A stretch of DNA of 35,608 bases from Flavobacteriales bacterium (lineage in GTDB: Bacteria > Bacteroidota > Bacteroidia > NS11-12g > UBA955): contig CANHQZ010000021.1 in assembly GCA_947463125.1 (NCBI GenBank), positions 1 to 35,608 on the forward strand, written 5' to 3'. A model generated the notes under the pieces. It worked only from the letters and a program-made list of their open reading frames with translations, searched no databases and was not told the origin of the DNA. The translations under genes were made by a program, and so were the position numbers. Shown here one piece after another: positions 1 through 7,862 of the stretch. Position 1 is the stretch's first letter; each line of letters opens with the position of its first letter.

Positions 1-32
1 AGATAATTGATGCGGAGGGGGTAGCTGCTAAC

Positions 33-59
33 AAAAAAACCGGGCTGAAACAACCCGGT
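33..59 (-). terminator. Intrinsic terminator downstream of rpmH
   Basis: A 6-bp perfect stem (ACCGGG at 39-44, CCCGGT at 54-59) closes a 9-base loop. Read on the minus strand it is followed directly by seven T (33-39). This is a rho-independent terminator for minus-strand transcription leaving rpmH. The 93 bases between it and the rpmH stop hold no gene I can support. Confidence 0.7.
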
Positions 60-152
60 AATGGCTTTTTGACTGCGCAGAATGTTTTTCCTGGGCAGTT
101 TATATCGTTGCATGGGATTTGGAGGTGTCAATCTGCACCGTCCTTTCCATCA

Positions 153-314
153 TTAACCCTTGTGGCCTCTTTCGTCGGAGGTAGTGAGTTTATGGCGGCC
201 CCTGGCACGGCGCGCAGCCAGCACGCGTTGGCCATTGGCGGAGCTCATGCGCTTGCGGAAACCGTGACGGTTTCTGCGCTTTGTTTTCGAAGGTTGGTAG
301 GTACGCTTGGTCAT
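153..314 (-). CDS. rpmH: 50S ribosomal protein L34 (bL34)
   Basis: A 53-residue, very basic protein that opens [20 protein letters not shown] and continues [20 protein letters not shown], the full bL34 signature. It is a structural protein of the large ribosomal subunit. The reading frame continues 8 codons upstream, but the family start MTKRTYQPS fixes the ATG at 314. The family is usually 44-54 residues, so this is complete, with a slightly extended C terminus ([13 protein letters not shown]), common in Bacteroidota. No rnpA or dnaA follows in the window; the gene is closed by its own hairpin terminator at 33-59 and has its own upstream promoter match. Identification is essentially certain. 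Confidence 0.97.
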   Translation of the reverse strand: MTKRTYQPSKTKRRNRHGFRKRMSSANGQRVLAARRARGRHKLTTSDERGHKG

Positions 315-335
315 GTCAATCCTTGATTGGGGGTG

Positions 336-366
336 CAAATTTATAAATTCCTCCGAACTTTTGCAA
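336..366 (-). promoter_or_regulatory. Bacteroidota-type promoter of rpmH
   Basis: On the minus strand TAAATTTG (343-336) fits the -7 consensus TAnnTTTG exactly. A TTG (366-364) lies 20 bases upstream as the -33 element. The -7 box ends 21 bases before the rpmH ATG, giving a short conventional leader. The element assignment is by consensus only. Confidence 0.5.
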
Positions 367-474
367 GTACTAATCGCGAATTATCCATCTATTTCATTTT
401 TATCCAATAAATCCCTCACTGCATACGTTATCCAATCAAAGCCCGTTCTGTTCCAATTTTTAAATTTATGCAGT

Positions 475-1788
475 ATGAACATTCTAGCCTTTGTATTCAT
501 CTTGCCTTCACAGGCGCACCCTTCACCCGTAAATCCGGAACTCGCCATTTACACCCAGCAAACATCCAAAAGAAGTTTGAATGTGCTGAAATTGTATTCC
601 GACAACACCTACAATTTTTGTCGCTACCGAACCAATAAAATACAGCGTGATACCGGAACCTTCAATGGCGGGAAAAGAAAATTGAAGTTTACCTCCTCAG
701 AAAGAAGACATGCTTTTAATCCGGTAACCAAAAAAACGGTTTACAAAGGGAAAAAGGGTATCTACCTGAAAAAAGGCAGAAGATTGCTTGGAAGCAGCCC
801 GGATTTTTGGATTGCCAACAATGCAGATTGCCTTAAAAACCCATGGAATTACAATCCATTAACCAAAAAGCTGGAAGACAATATAACCCAAGATGAAAAG
901 AAGTCATCCTCAGCTGCATATACTGAAACTGCCATTAATGCAGCTAAGCGATATTTCATAAACATCACAGCAGATTATGCCCGCGGTTACCACTCTGTAC
1001 TGGAAAACAATTACACAGGCCCAGGAATATATTCCACCTACATAGACGGCAAACTGGTTCCCTGGAATCAAGACACCAGCGATGCTGCCTTGTTTAACGA
1101 ACTCAATACCGTAGTGCATGAGTCCGTTCACATGAACAACAATGATCATTATGTCATCATTCCGGGTATCAACATTCCGGTAAACAGAACAGAAACCTGC
1201 CGCTCCTCTGAATTTAGCCTCATCGTGCCTAAGGATTTGCCACAGCAGATTTTCCGCTGGGGAACCTATGTATCAAAAGGCTCTACGGCTTCTTCAAACA
1301 TAAGTGGAATTTACGGACTGATGGATGAATTTTCGGCATACATGAACGGAACAAGGGCCAGCCTAATGGCAGCGGCCAAGCTTGTATCTGAAGGCAATCA
1401 TGCAAAAGCCGACATACAGCTTGACCAAGCCAGCAGAACGTACTTCGCCTGGTATGAATTTCGCCTGTTCACCGCATGGTACCTGCACTACACGCACCTA
1501 AACCACCGCGAGATTTACAATAAAATCATGGAAAACAACAACCTGCGGCTTACCTATACCCTAATTGACAATGAGTTTGAAAAAATTATTGGTGATGCCC
1601 ACCGGATTTGCATCAATGGCAACTGCGATGCCTGGAAAAACTACACCGAACGTTTTAAAAAGTATGCTGATCCGTGCATTAAGGAACTGATTAGAGAAGA
1701 AAAGTGGCTCACGGAATTCAGGTTGCAGGGCGCTACCCTACAAAACTACAGAGACTACCTCACACCGGGCCTGACGGCTTCTAACTAA
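475..1788 (+). CDS. Secreted putative HExxH zinc metallopeptidase
   Basis: I do not recognise a named family. The frame is open from a TTG at 307, inside rpmH, but the ATG at 475 opens a hydrophobic, signal-like segment (MNILAFVFILPSQA), giving 437 residues. The n-region lacks a positive charge, so a somewhat earlier non-ATG start that includes an upstream lysine is possible. The key motif is VVHESVHMNN, an HExxH zinc site at residues 215-219 counted from the ATG. About 66 residues later comes GLMDEFSAYMNG, whose Glu could be the third ligand, as in gluzincins. Eight cysteines are scattered through the protein, consistent with export. It overlaps the 3' end of metG tail-to-tail by 8 bases, and no partner gene is adjacent. 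Substrate is unknown. The HExxH and the distal Glu are seen; peptidase activity is inferred. Confidence 0.62.
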   Translation: MNILAFVFILPSQAHPSPVNPELAIYTQQTSKRSLNVLKLYSDNTYNFCRYRTNKIQRDTGTFNGGKRKLKFTSSERRHAFNPVTKKTVYKGKKGIYLKKGRRLLGSSPDFWIANNADCLKNPWNYNPLTKKLEDNITQDEKKSSSAAYTETAINAAKRYFINITADYARGYHSVLENNYTGPGIYSTYIDGKLVPWNQDTSDAALFNELNTVVHESVHMNNNDHYVIIPGINIPVNRTETCRSSEFSLIVPKDLPQQIFRWGTYVSKGSTASSNISGIYGLMDEFSAYMNGTRASLMAAAKLVSEGNHAKADIQLDQASRTYFAWYEFRLFTAWYLHYTHLNHREIYNKIMENNNLRLTYTLIDNEFEKIIGDAHRICINGNCDAWKNYTERFKKYADPCIKELIREEKWLTEFRLQGATLQNYRDYLTPGLTASN

Positions 1789-3856
1789 CCGAACTGCCGG
1801 GTTTAACAGCCTCTGAAGGAGCCACAAACACCAGCTTGCCATCGGCATCCTCGGCCATCAGTATCATGCCCTGACTATCAATGCCGCGCATTTTACGGGG
1901 CGCCAGGTTGGCCAGAAAAAGAACCTGCTTACCGACAATGTTTTCGGGCTGAAAATGCAGTGCAATACCGCTCACCACGGTGCGCTCCTCGCCTCCTACA
2001 TTCAGGGTAAGTTTGAGCAGTTTGTCGGCTTTTTCCACCTTCTCGGCCGCCTTGATTTCCGCAATGCGCAAATCCAGTTTGGCAAAGTCATCGTAGGTGA
2101 TTTCGGGCTTGGCCGCGGTTTCTTCAGGCGCAGGCACGGTTGTATTGTTTTCCATAGATTTATACTGCAGTTTTTGCAACTGCACCGCTATTTGTTCGTC
2201 TTCAATTTTGGTAAAAATCAATCCGGGTTCACCCAGGGGATGTCCTTCGGCAAAGGGTTTCAGCAAGGTGCCGTTGTTCCAGAAAGCCCTCACCACAAAC
2301 TCCAGCGGCAGCAGATTCAGCTGGGCACAAAGTTTTTCGTGAGTATGCGGCAAATACGGCTCGCAGGCAATGGCAATATTGGCCAGTATTTCCAGCGCAA
2401 AGGCCATAGCGGTTGCGGTGGCTTCAGGATCTGTTTTTTGCAATTTCCACGGCTCGGTTTCGGCCAGGAATTTATTGCCTGCGCGGGCCATGTTCATGAG
2501 GGCAGTCAAACCATCGCGAAAACGGTATTCTTCCGTGTCGGCGCACAGTTCTTTGTGCAAATCGGCAATCTCACTTCTTACCTGCCCGATTTGCGCCGAA
2601 AAATGGGCATCTGAGAAAGCGGGTGCTTTTCCATCATAAAATTTCTGTGTGAGCACTGTTACCCTGTTGGCAAAATTGCCCAGGATGGCCACCAGCTCAT
2701 TGTTTACCCGCGCCTGATAATCTTTCCAGGTAAATTCGCTGTCTTTTGTTTCAGGCGCAATGCTACACAGCACATAGCGAAGCTCATCCTGCTTACCCGG
2801 GAGCTCCTGCAGATATTCGTCGAGCCACACCGCCCAGTTGCGGCTGGTACTAATTTTTTTACCTTCCAGGTTTAAAAACTCATTCGCCGGCACATCCTGC
2901 GGCACCACAAATCCGTCACCGCGAAGGTGCAGCATGGCAGGGAAAATAATGCAGTGAAAAACTATGTTATCTTTTCCGATGAAATGTACGAGGCGTGTAT
3001 CGCCTTTCCACCATTCCTGCCAGTCATTGGGTCGCAGTTCGCGGGTGGCGCTGATGTAGCCGATGGGCGCTTCGAACCAAACATAAAGTACCTTTCCTGC
3101 CAGGTCGGCTGCATCATGCCCGGGCAAATCAGGCAAGGCCACGCCCCAGTCCAGGTCGCGGGTCATGGCGCGGGGTTTCAGACCTTCGTTCAGCCAGCTT
3201 TTACACTGCCCCAGCACATTGGATTTCCAGTGGGTATTGCCACCGATATAATCGTTCAGAAAGGACTTTTGCAGCTCATCCAATGGCAAAAACCAGTTGC
3301 GGGTAGGTCTCATTACCGGCGGCACTCCGCTGAGGGCACTGCGCGGGTTTTTTAACTCAGCGGGGCTAAGTGTACTTCCACATTGTTCACACTGGTCGCC
3401 GTAGGCGTTTTCATTGGCACAAACCGGGCATGTTCCTACAATATAGCGGTCTGCCAGGAACTGGCCGGCTTCAGAATCATAGTACTGTTCGGTTACTTCC
3501 TCGGTGAAGGCACCTTTGCTGTATAAATCGCCGAAAAACTCCCGGGCTGTCTGCTTGTGAATATCATTGCTGGTGCGGCTGTAAATATCAAAACTGATTC
3601 CAAAATCCTTGAAACTTCTGCCGATGATATTGTGGTAGCGGTCTACCACTTCCTGTGGTGTAATTCCTTCTTTCCGGGCCCTGAGGGTAATTGGCACTCC
3701 GTGTTCATCGCTGCCGCAGATAAAAATCACTTCGCGACCGCAATTTCTCAGGTAACGCACATAAATATCGGCCGGCAGGTAAACTCCGGCCACATGGCCG
3801 ATGTGAACGGGGCCATTGGCGTAAGGCAAAGCAGCGGTAACGGTAGTGCGTTTCAT
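1781..3856 (-). CDS. metG: Methionyl-tRNA synthetase with C-terminal tRNA-binding domain
   Basis: A class I aminoacyl-tRNA synthetase that charges tRNA-Met in the cytoplasm. The 691-residue protein has HIGH at residues 18-21 in the context PYANGPVHIGHVAG. A zinc knuckle starts at Cys143 (CPVCANENAYGDQCEQCG). The KMSKS loop appears as KISTS at 334-338, in the family context EGKKISTSRNWAVW. The last ~110 residues (from about 580) are the EMAP/Trbp111-like OB fold used for dimerisation and tRNA binding (FAKLDLRIAEIKAAEKV ... GMILMA). Length is normal for the long Bacteroidota form. It follows rng on the same strand after 68 bases, and a TAnnTTTG box lies 7 bases before its ATG. It overlaps the metallopeptidase gene by 8 bases at the 3' end. 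Confidence 0.97.
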   Translation of the reverse strand: MKRTTVTAALPYANGPVHIGHVAGVYLPADIYVRYLRNCGREVIFICGSDEHGVPITLRARKEGITPQEVVDRYHNIIGRSFKDFGISFDIYSRTSNDIHKQTAREFFGDLYSKGAFTEEVTEQYYDSEAGQFLADRYIVGTCPVCANENAYGDQCEQCGSTLSPAELKNPRSALSGVPPVMRPTRNWFLPLDELQKSFLNDYIGGNTHWKSNVLGQCKSWLNEGLKPRAMTRDLDWGVALPDLPGHDAADLAGKVLYVWFEAPIGYISATRELRPNDWQEWWKGDTRLVHFIGKDNIVFHCIIFPAMLHLRGDGFVVPQDVPANEFLNLEGKKISTSRNWAVWLDEYLQELPGKQDELRYVLCSIAPETKDSEFTWKDYQARVNNELVAILGNFANRVTVLTQKFYDGKAPAFSDAHFSAQIGQVRSEIADLHKELCADTEEYRFRDGLTALMNMARAGNKFLAETEPWKLQKTDPEATATAMAFALEILANIAIACEPYLPHTHEKLCAQLNLLPLEFVVRAFWNNGTLLKPFAEGHPLGEPGLIFTKIEDEQIAVQLQKLQYKSMENNTTVPAPEETAAKPEITYDDFAKLDLRIAEIKAAEKVEKADKLLKLTLNVGGEERTVVSGIALHFQPENIVGKQVLFLANLAPRKMRGIDSQGMILMAEDADGKLVFVAPSEAVKPGSSVS

Positions 3857-3863
3857 GAGGATG

Positions 3864-3871
3864 CAAAGTTA
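3864..3871 (-). promoter_or_regulatory. Candidate -7 box very close to the metG start
   Basis: TAACTTTG on the minus strand is an exact TAnnTTTG. It ends 7 bases before the ATG at 3856, so a transcript from here would have almost no 5' leader. I see no TTG at the expected -33 distance, which lowers confidence. Confidence 0.35.
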
Positions 3872-3924
3872 CATTCAGAAAGGAGCCGGAAAAGTACGAT
3901 TTTTACACGGTGTCCAATGGACTG

Positions 3925-5478
3925 TTACTCACCCACAATCGGGTGGCCGGCTTCGTCAAAAAATTCAAGGCGCGACAGACCATAGTTGGGAGCAGCTTCC
4001 AGTTTCAGCCAGCGCTTGTGTTTAAACCACCATTTCAGCCTAATGCTGATTAAACCCTGTTTGAGGTAGTTTGTCACAAGCGGATGGGCTTTCAGTTTCA
4101 GGTGTTTGTGGTTCATATTGTCCCACAAATAAGAAACCGTATTTTCCAGCCTGTTGAGCAGCTGTACGCTGCTCTCCATTCGACCTGTACCGTTGCAGGA
4201 GGGGCAGACCTCGCTGGTGGTGATTTCCATGGCCGGGCGCACGCGTTCGCGGGTGATTTGCACCAGACCGAACTTGCTCATGGGCAGAATGGTGTGTTTA
4301 GCCCGGTCGGTTTTCATGGCTGTGCGCAGCGCATTGTGCAGTTCATTGCGCTTTTTGGGATCTTTCATGTCGATGAAATCAATCACGATGATTCCACCCA
4401 TGTCCCTGAGCCTTATTTGACGTGCCACTTCCTCTACCGCTTCCATGTTCACCTTCATCACGTTTTCCTCGCGGTTTTGAGGATCAAAACTGGTATTGCC
4501 GCTGTTTACGTCTATAACATGCAGCGCTTCTGTATGCTCAATTACCAGATATGCACCACCGCTAAAGGTTACACTTTTCCCGAAGGAACTTTTGATGGCC
4601 CGGTTTATCTGAAACTGATCAAAAATGTGGGTTTTACCCTGATGGAGTTTCAGTATTTTTTCGCTGCCCGGCGAAATGCGCTGCAAATAGGTTTTAAGAT
4701 CCTGCAACATGGTCTGATCATCCACCGCAATTTGGGTAAAGGAATCGTTGAGCATATCTCTGAGCAAGGTATACAGGCGGTTGCCTTCACCCAGCACCAG
4801 ATCGGTCAGTTTTGCCTGTTTGAGGTTGTTTTTTAACTCATCCCATTTTTTGATGAGACCGCGCAAGTCTCTGTCCAGCTCCTCAATTTCAACACCTTCA
4901 CTTACCGTGCGGATGATAACGCCAAAGTTTTCGGTTTTGAGTGATGTTGCAAGATCGCGAAGACGCTTCTTCTCTGCAGGGCTGCCAATTTTTTTACTGA
5001 TAGAGATGGTATTGGTAAAGGGAACCAATACGAAATATCTTCCTGCCAGGCTGATGTCGCATGTAACTTTCGGACCTTTCGTTGACATGGGCTCTTTGAC
5101 AACCTGAACCAGAATACGGTCGCCCACTTTCAAAACCTGGCCAATCTTACCTGTCTTTACAGTCTGAGGCTCAAGATTGAATCGCTCCAGGTCGGCCTGC
5201 TGCATGTTTCCATGCTGCACCAGATGTGTAAATTTTTTTACGGATAAAACATTGGGACCAAGGTCAAAATACGTAAGAAAAGCATCCCTTTCCGCACCAA
5301 TATCAACAAAGGCGGCATTCAGGGTTGGAGAAATTTTCTTGACCTTCGCCAGATAAAAGTTACCGACCTGAAACGAGGAGCCAGAGGACTCCTTATGAAA
5401 CTCGATAAGTTTTTTACCGCTGATTAAGGCTATTTCAATCCCTGACGAATTTTTATGGATTACTAATTCGTTTGACAA
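3925..5478 (-). CDS. rng: Ribonuclease G (RNase E/G family)
   Basis: An endoribonuclease of the RNase E/G family, acting in rRNA maturation and mRNA turnover. At 517 residues it is an RNase G-length protein without the long RNase E scaffold tail. An S1 domain occupies roughly residues 38-130 (FYLAKVKKISPTLNAAFVDI). The catalytic metal ligands are Asp323 (HVIDVNSG) and Asp367 (IVIDFIDM), with the usual spacing of about 44. The zinc link CPSCNGTG is at 425-432. The start is TTG at 5478: the in-frame TAA at 5503-5505 is the stop of the small basic gene just upstream, no ATG lies between, and MSNELVI matches the family N terminus. An AAGG about 10 bases upstream may serve as a ribosome site. Probably co-transcribed with the TPR and 29-residue genes. 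Confidence 0.95.
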   Translation of the reverse strand: MSNELVIHKNSSGIEIALISGKKLIEFHKESSGSSFQVGNFYLAKVKKISPTLNAAFVDIGAERDAFLTYFDLGPNVLSVKKFTHLVQHGNMQQADLERFNLEPQTVKTGKIGQVLKVGDRILVQVVKEPMSTKGPKVTCDISLAGRYFVLVPFTNTISISKKIGSPAEKKRLRDLATSLKTENFGVIIRTVSEGVEIEELDRDLRGLIKKWDELKNNLKQAKLTDLVLGEGNRLYTLLRDMLNDSFTQIAVDDQTMLQDLKTYLQRISPGSEKILKLHQGKTHIFDQFQINRAIKSSFGKSVTFSGGAYLVIEHTEALHVIDVNSGNTSFDPQNREENVMKVNMEAVEEVARQIRLRDMGGIIVIDFIDMKDPKKRNELHNALRTAMKTDRAKHTILPMSKFGLVQITRERVRPAMEITTSEVCPSCNGTGRMESSVQLLNRLENTVSYLWDNMNHKHLKLKAHPLVTNYLKQGLISIRLKWWFKHKRWLKLEAAPNYGLSRLEFFDEAGHPIVGE

Positions 5479-5502
5479 GGGGGTTGACCTTAGTTCGGAT
5501 GA

Positions 5503-5592
5503 TTATTTTTTCTTGTGTCTGTTCTTGCGAAGGCGCTTTTTGCGCTTGTGGGTCGCAATTTTATGACGTTTTCTTTTCTTACCGCTTGGCAT
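5503..5592 (-). CDS. 29-residue lysine/arginine-rich ribosomal-type protein (AURKAIP1/COX24-like)
   Basis: A tiny gene, ATG at 5592 and TAA at 5503-5505, encoding 29 residues that begin MPSGKKRKRHKIATHKRKK and end NRHKKK. About two thirds of the residues are Lys, Arg or His. Bacteroidota genomes carry near-identical small proteins, usually annotated AURKAIP1/COX24-domain, relating them to mitochondrial mS38 and the small actinobacterial bS22; that assignment is from memory. The composition and the operon position support an rRNA-binding role. The ATG lies 2 bases after the TPR gene stop, and the stop is 24 bases before the rng start, in the same reading frame as rng. Coding status is well supported by the phylum-wide motif. 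Exact position on the ribosome is not shown here. Confidence 0.85.
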   Translation of the reverse strand: MPSGKKRKRHKIATHKRKKRLRKNRHKKK

Positions 5593-5594
5593 AT

Positions 5595-6398
5595 TTACTT
5601 GGTTTTATTTCTGTTCTGTACTTTCACCGCCAGATTCAGGTACATCCTTGCATTGACGGAATCTCCCATAAATCCGTATACGTCACTTGCCTGGAAGTAC
5701 CATACAGGGTTTTGGGGCTGCAAAGATATTAATTTTTGGCATTCTTCCGCAGCTTTTTTCCATTGTGCAGATTTTCTAAGCAAATTTAGCCTCAGAAAAC
5801 GGGTTTCCAGGTTATTGCTGTCCATGGCGATGGTTTCACGAAGGGTACCCAAAAACTTCATAGGCTGATTCTCATATTCACTCTGATACACAATGAGCGC
5901 ATTGCGCGCAGGAATGTTTTTCGGATTCAATTTCAGCACCGCATCCACCAGCCTTTTGCCCTGCTGAAAGAGATATGCCGCCACAACCGGGTTATCTATA
6001 CTTTCTGATGCTGCAAAAACGAGTGTTCTTGCAGCGGTTGTAAGGTTTTCTTCGTTGCCCTGTTTCTCTGCGAGCGCACTCTGAATAAAACTTACCAGCG
6101 GTGCATTTCCCGTTTCATTTGCCCATTTCAAGGCCTTCTGGAGGGTATCCTGCGGTAAATCCGTAAGTGGCTGAAACAATATTCTTCCCATCCACTCCGG
6201 TGGCCTGGATTCTGTGAACAGGGCATTGACAAAATCATTTCTGGAAACAGGATCCTGCGGAAGGACCTGTGCAGCCGCCGAAGCACCGGAAGCAGGTTTT
6301 AGCGTTCCTGTAGATGTTTTGAATTTTGGCAAATACAGCAAAACCAGCAATATTGCCAACAGGGCAACAATCCATAGAACGCGGGGCTTTTTTTCCAC
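5595..6398 (-). CDS. Membrane-anchored TPR protein upstream of rng
   Basis: A 267-residue protein with one N-terminal membrane segment at about residues 8-24 (VLWIVALLAILLVLLYL) after a basic start (MEKKPR), so the rest probably lies outside the cytoplasmic membrane. The C-terminal ~150 residues look like TPR helices (NPKNIPARNALIVYQSEY; NPVWYFQASDVYGFMGDSVN). The start is GTG at 6398, forced by an in-frame TAA four codons upstream. It heads a tight unit with the 29-residue gene (2-base gap) and rng. Function is unknown, and a scaffold role is only inference from the repeats. A TAnnTTTG box 4 bases before the GTG predicts its own promoter and a near-leaderless mRNA. Confidence 0.85.
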   Translation of the reverse strand: MEKKPRVLWIVALLAILLVLLYLPKFKTSTGTLKPASGASAAAQVLPQDPVSRNDFVNALFTESRPPEWMGRILFQPLTDLPQDTLQKALKWANETGNAPLVSFIQSALAEKQGNEENLTTAARTLVFAASESIDNPVVAAYLFQQGKRLVDAVLKLNPKNIPARNALIVYQSEYENQPMKFLGTLRETIAMDSNNLETRFLRLNLLRKSAQWKKAAEECQKLISLQPQNPVWYFQASDVYGFMGDSVNARMYLNLAVKVQNRNKTK

Positions 6399-6402
6399 GC
6401 GG

Positions 6403-6435
6403 CAAAATTAACCTTAAGGTTTCGAATTATGGCAA
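6403..6435 (-). promoter_or_regulatory. Candidate promoter of the TPR/29-residue/rng unit
   Basis: On the minus strand TAATTTTG (6410-6403) is an exact TAnnTTTG. A TTG (6435-6433) lies 22 bases upstream, slightly longer than ideal. The box ends 4 bases before the GTG start at 6398, and the -33 element abuts the stop of the HU gene. Confidence 0.4.
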
Positions 6436-6744
6436 TTACTTGCCTGAAACCCGCTTGGTTAGCACTTTGCTGTCCTTCACCTGAGTGGCAAATTCTTTGG
6501 CTGGTTTGAATCTTGCTACATAATGTGCAGGCACAACCAAGCTGGTATTTCGCTTAATATTGCGGGCCACTTTGGTTTTACGCAGTTTTAATTCAAAAGT
6601 TCCAAATCCTCTAAGATAGATGTTGTTTCCACCAACCATAGCGTTCTTCACAACCACAAATAAATTGTCGATGGTATCAGCAATGGCCGTCTTCTCAAGT
6701 CCGGTGCGGACTGCAATCTCATTCACGATTTCTGATTTTGTCAT
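6436..6744 (-). CDS. HU/IHF-family DNA-binding protein
   Basis: A nucleoid protein of the HU/IHF superfamily, acting as a dimer that bends DNA. The 102-residue form begins MTKSEIVNEIAVRTGLEKTA and contains the beta-arm core NNIYLRGFGTFELKLRKTKVARN, with the arm-tip proline (SLVVPAHYVARFKPAKEF). The frame continues 35 codons upstream, but that extension is hydrophobic, runs into mutY and is not family-like; the ATG at 6744 is chosen. A C-rich/G-rich run (six G on the plus strand, 6755-6760) sits just before the start. It is divergent from mutY over 67 AT-rich bases and sits 37 bases upstream of the TPR gene. Confidence 0.95.
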   Translation of the reverse strand: MTKSEIVNEIAVRTGLEKTAIADTIDNLFVVVKNAMVGGNNIYLRGFGTFELKLRKTKVARNIKRNTSLVVPAHYVARFKPAKEFATQVKDSKVLTKRVSGK

Positions 6745-6811
6745 TTCTTTTGTTGGGGGGAAATTTGTTTGAGCAAATAAAAACCAAACAAAATAAAAAA
6801 TTTGCATAATT

Positions 6812-7855
6812 ATGACAAGAATGGAATGTAGGTTGGCCGGATGGTACAATAAAAATGCCCGAAAATTGCCTTGGCGGGAAACTTCAGACCCTTACCTGAT
6901 ATGGGTTTCAGAGATCATATTACAGCAAACCCGTGTAGCACAGGGACTTCCATTTTATTACAATTTCATTACAAAATTTCCTACGGTAAAAATACTGGCA
7001 GAGGCTCCTGAAGATGCTGTTTTGAAAATTTGGCAGGGATTAGGCTATTACAGCAGAGCCCGAAACATGATGAAAGCTGCAAAAATTATCGTTGAAAAAT
7101 ACGATGGAAAATTTCCGGATTCCATAGATGAATTAAAGAAAATTTCCGGTATTGGAAACTACACCGCAGCTGCTGTTGGCAGTTTTGCCTTCAACATCCG
7201 CATTCCGGCCATCGACGGCAATGTAAGAAGGGTAGCTTCCCGGTTATACGGTTTGCATGAACCCATAGGCACGCAGGCTTCTGACGAAAAAATAAGTGAA
7301 CTGCTTTTTCAGGAAATGCAACCTTGTCCGCCGGCCCTTTTCAACCAGGCTATGATGGAAATTGGAGCAACGGTATGCACACCTGCCAATCCTGCCTGTG
7401 AGTCTTGTCCATTTGAGACGGTGTGCGTGGCAAGGGCCAACAACCTTCAAAAACTGTTGCCCGTTAAAACAAGCAAAAAAACCGCGAAAGAGGTTCGGCT
7501 GGACTATATTTTCCTGCAATCAAATTCCTGCACATGGCTGCAGAAAAGGCCTGCAGACAGCATCTGGAAAGGGCTTTACGAATTTCCTAACATGGAAGGC
7601 AGCCTCACAAAAAATGCAACAAATCCTTTTTTTGACTGGTTTAAACATCCGGAAGAAACGGAAATCATGGAGCCTGTAACGCTGAAACATCAGCTCACAC
7701 ACCAAACTATTTTTGCGACGCTCTGGCAATTTACATGCAAAGAAGCTAATATTGTAGAAGAGAAACTGAAAGACAAAATCAAGGTTAAGATTTCGGAAAT
7801 TGATGAATTTCCTGTTCACCGGCTCATGTTAAAATTTTTGGAAAAAGTAAGGTAA
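6812..7855 (+). CDS. mutY: A/G-specific adenine DNA glycosylase MutY
   Basis: A base-excision repair enzyme that removes adenine mispaired with 8-oxoguanine. The 347-residue protein has the catalytic Glu34 in WVSEIILQQTRV. The helix-hairpin-helix reads ISGIGNYTAAAVG, followed by the conserved Asp135 in PAIDGNVRRVASRL. The four-cysteine iron-sulfur loop is Cys189-x6-Cys196-x2-Cys199-x5-Cys205. The C-terminal domain from about residue 225 is the NUDIX-like 8-oxoG recognition domain (LDYIFLQSN ... GLYEFPNMEG). All key residues are present. It heads the plus-strand block mutY-ssb-gldE-gldD known from gliding Bacteroidota, with 7 bases to ssb. Confidence 0.97.
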   Translation: MTRMECRLAGWYNKNARKLPWRETSDPYLIWVSEIILQQTRVAQGLPFYYNFITKFPTVKILAEAPEDAVLKIWQGLGYYSRARNMMKAAKIIVEKYDGKFPDSIDELKKISGIGNYTAAAVGSFAFNIRIPAIDGNVRRVASRLYGLHEPIGTQASDEKISELLFQEMQPCPPALFNQAMMEIGATVCTPANPACESCPFETVCVARANNLQKLLPVKTSKKTAKEVRLDYIFLQSNSCTWLQKRPADSIWKGLYEFPNMEGSLTKNATNPFFDWFKHPEETEIMEPVTLKHQLTHQTIFATLWQFTCKEANIVEEKLKDKIKVKISEIDEFPVHRLMLKFLEKVR

Positions 7856-7862
7856 ATATGAT

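Noticed and set aside
69-326. 85-codon open frame on the plus strand opposite rpmH
   Set aside because: It is antisense to the certain rpmH gene and has no recognisable protein features.
307-474. Upstream extension of the metallopeptidase frame from a TTG at 307
   Set aside because: It lies partly inside rpmH and across the rpmH promoter, and adds a non-family segment before a plausible signal peptide.
1955-2614. 219-codon open frame antisense to metG
   Set aside because: Fully covered by the conserved anticodon-binding and C-terminal regions of metG.
6745-6811. Divergent HU/mutY promoters
   Set aside because: The region is AT-rich with only one-mismatch matches to TAnnTTTG on either strand and poor -33 spacing, so no specific site is claimed.
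6745-6849. 35-codon N-terminal extension of the HU gene
   Set aside because: HU proteins start at MTKSEIV; the extension is hydrophobic and would overlap the start of mutY.
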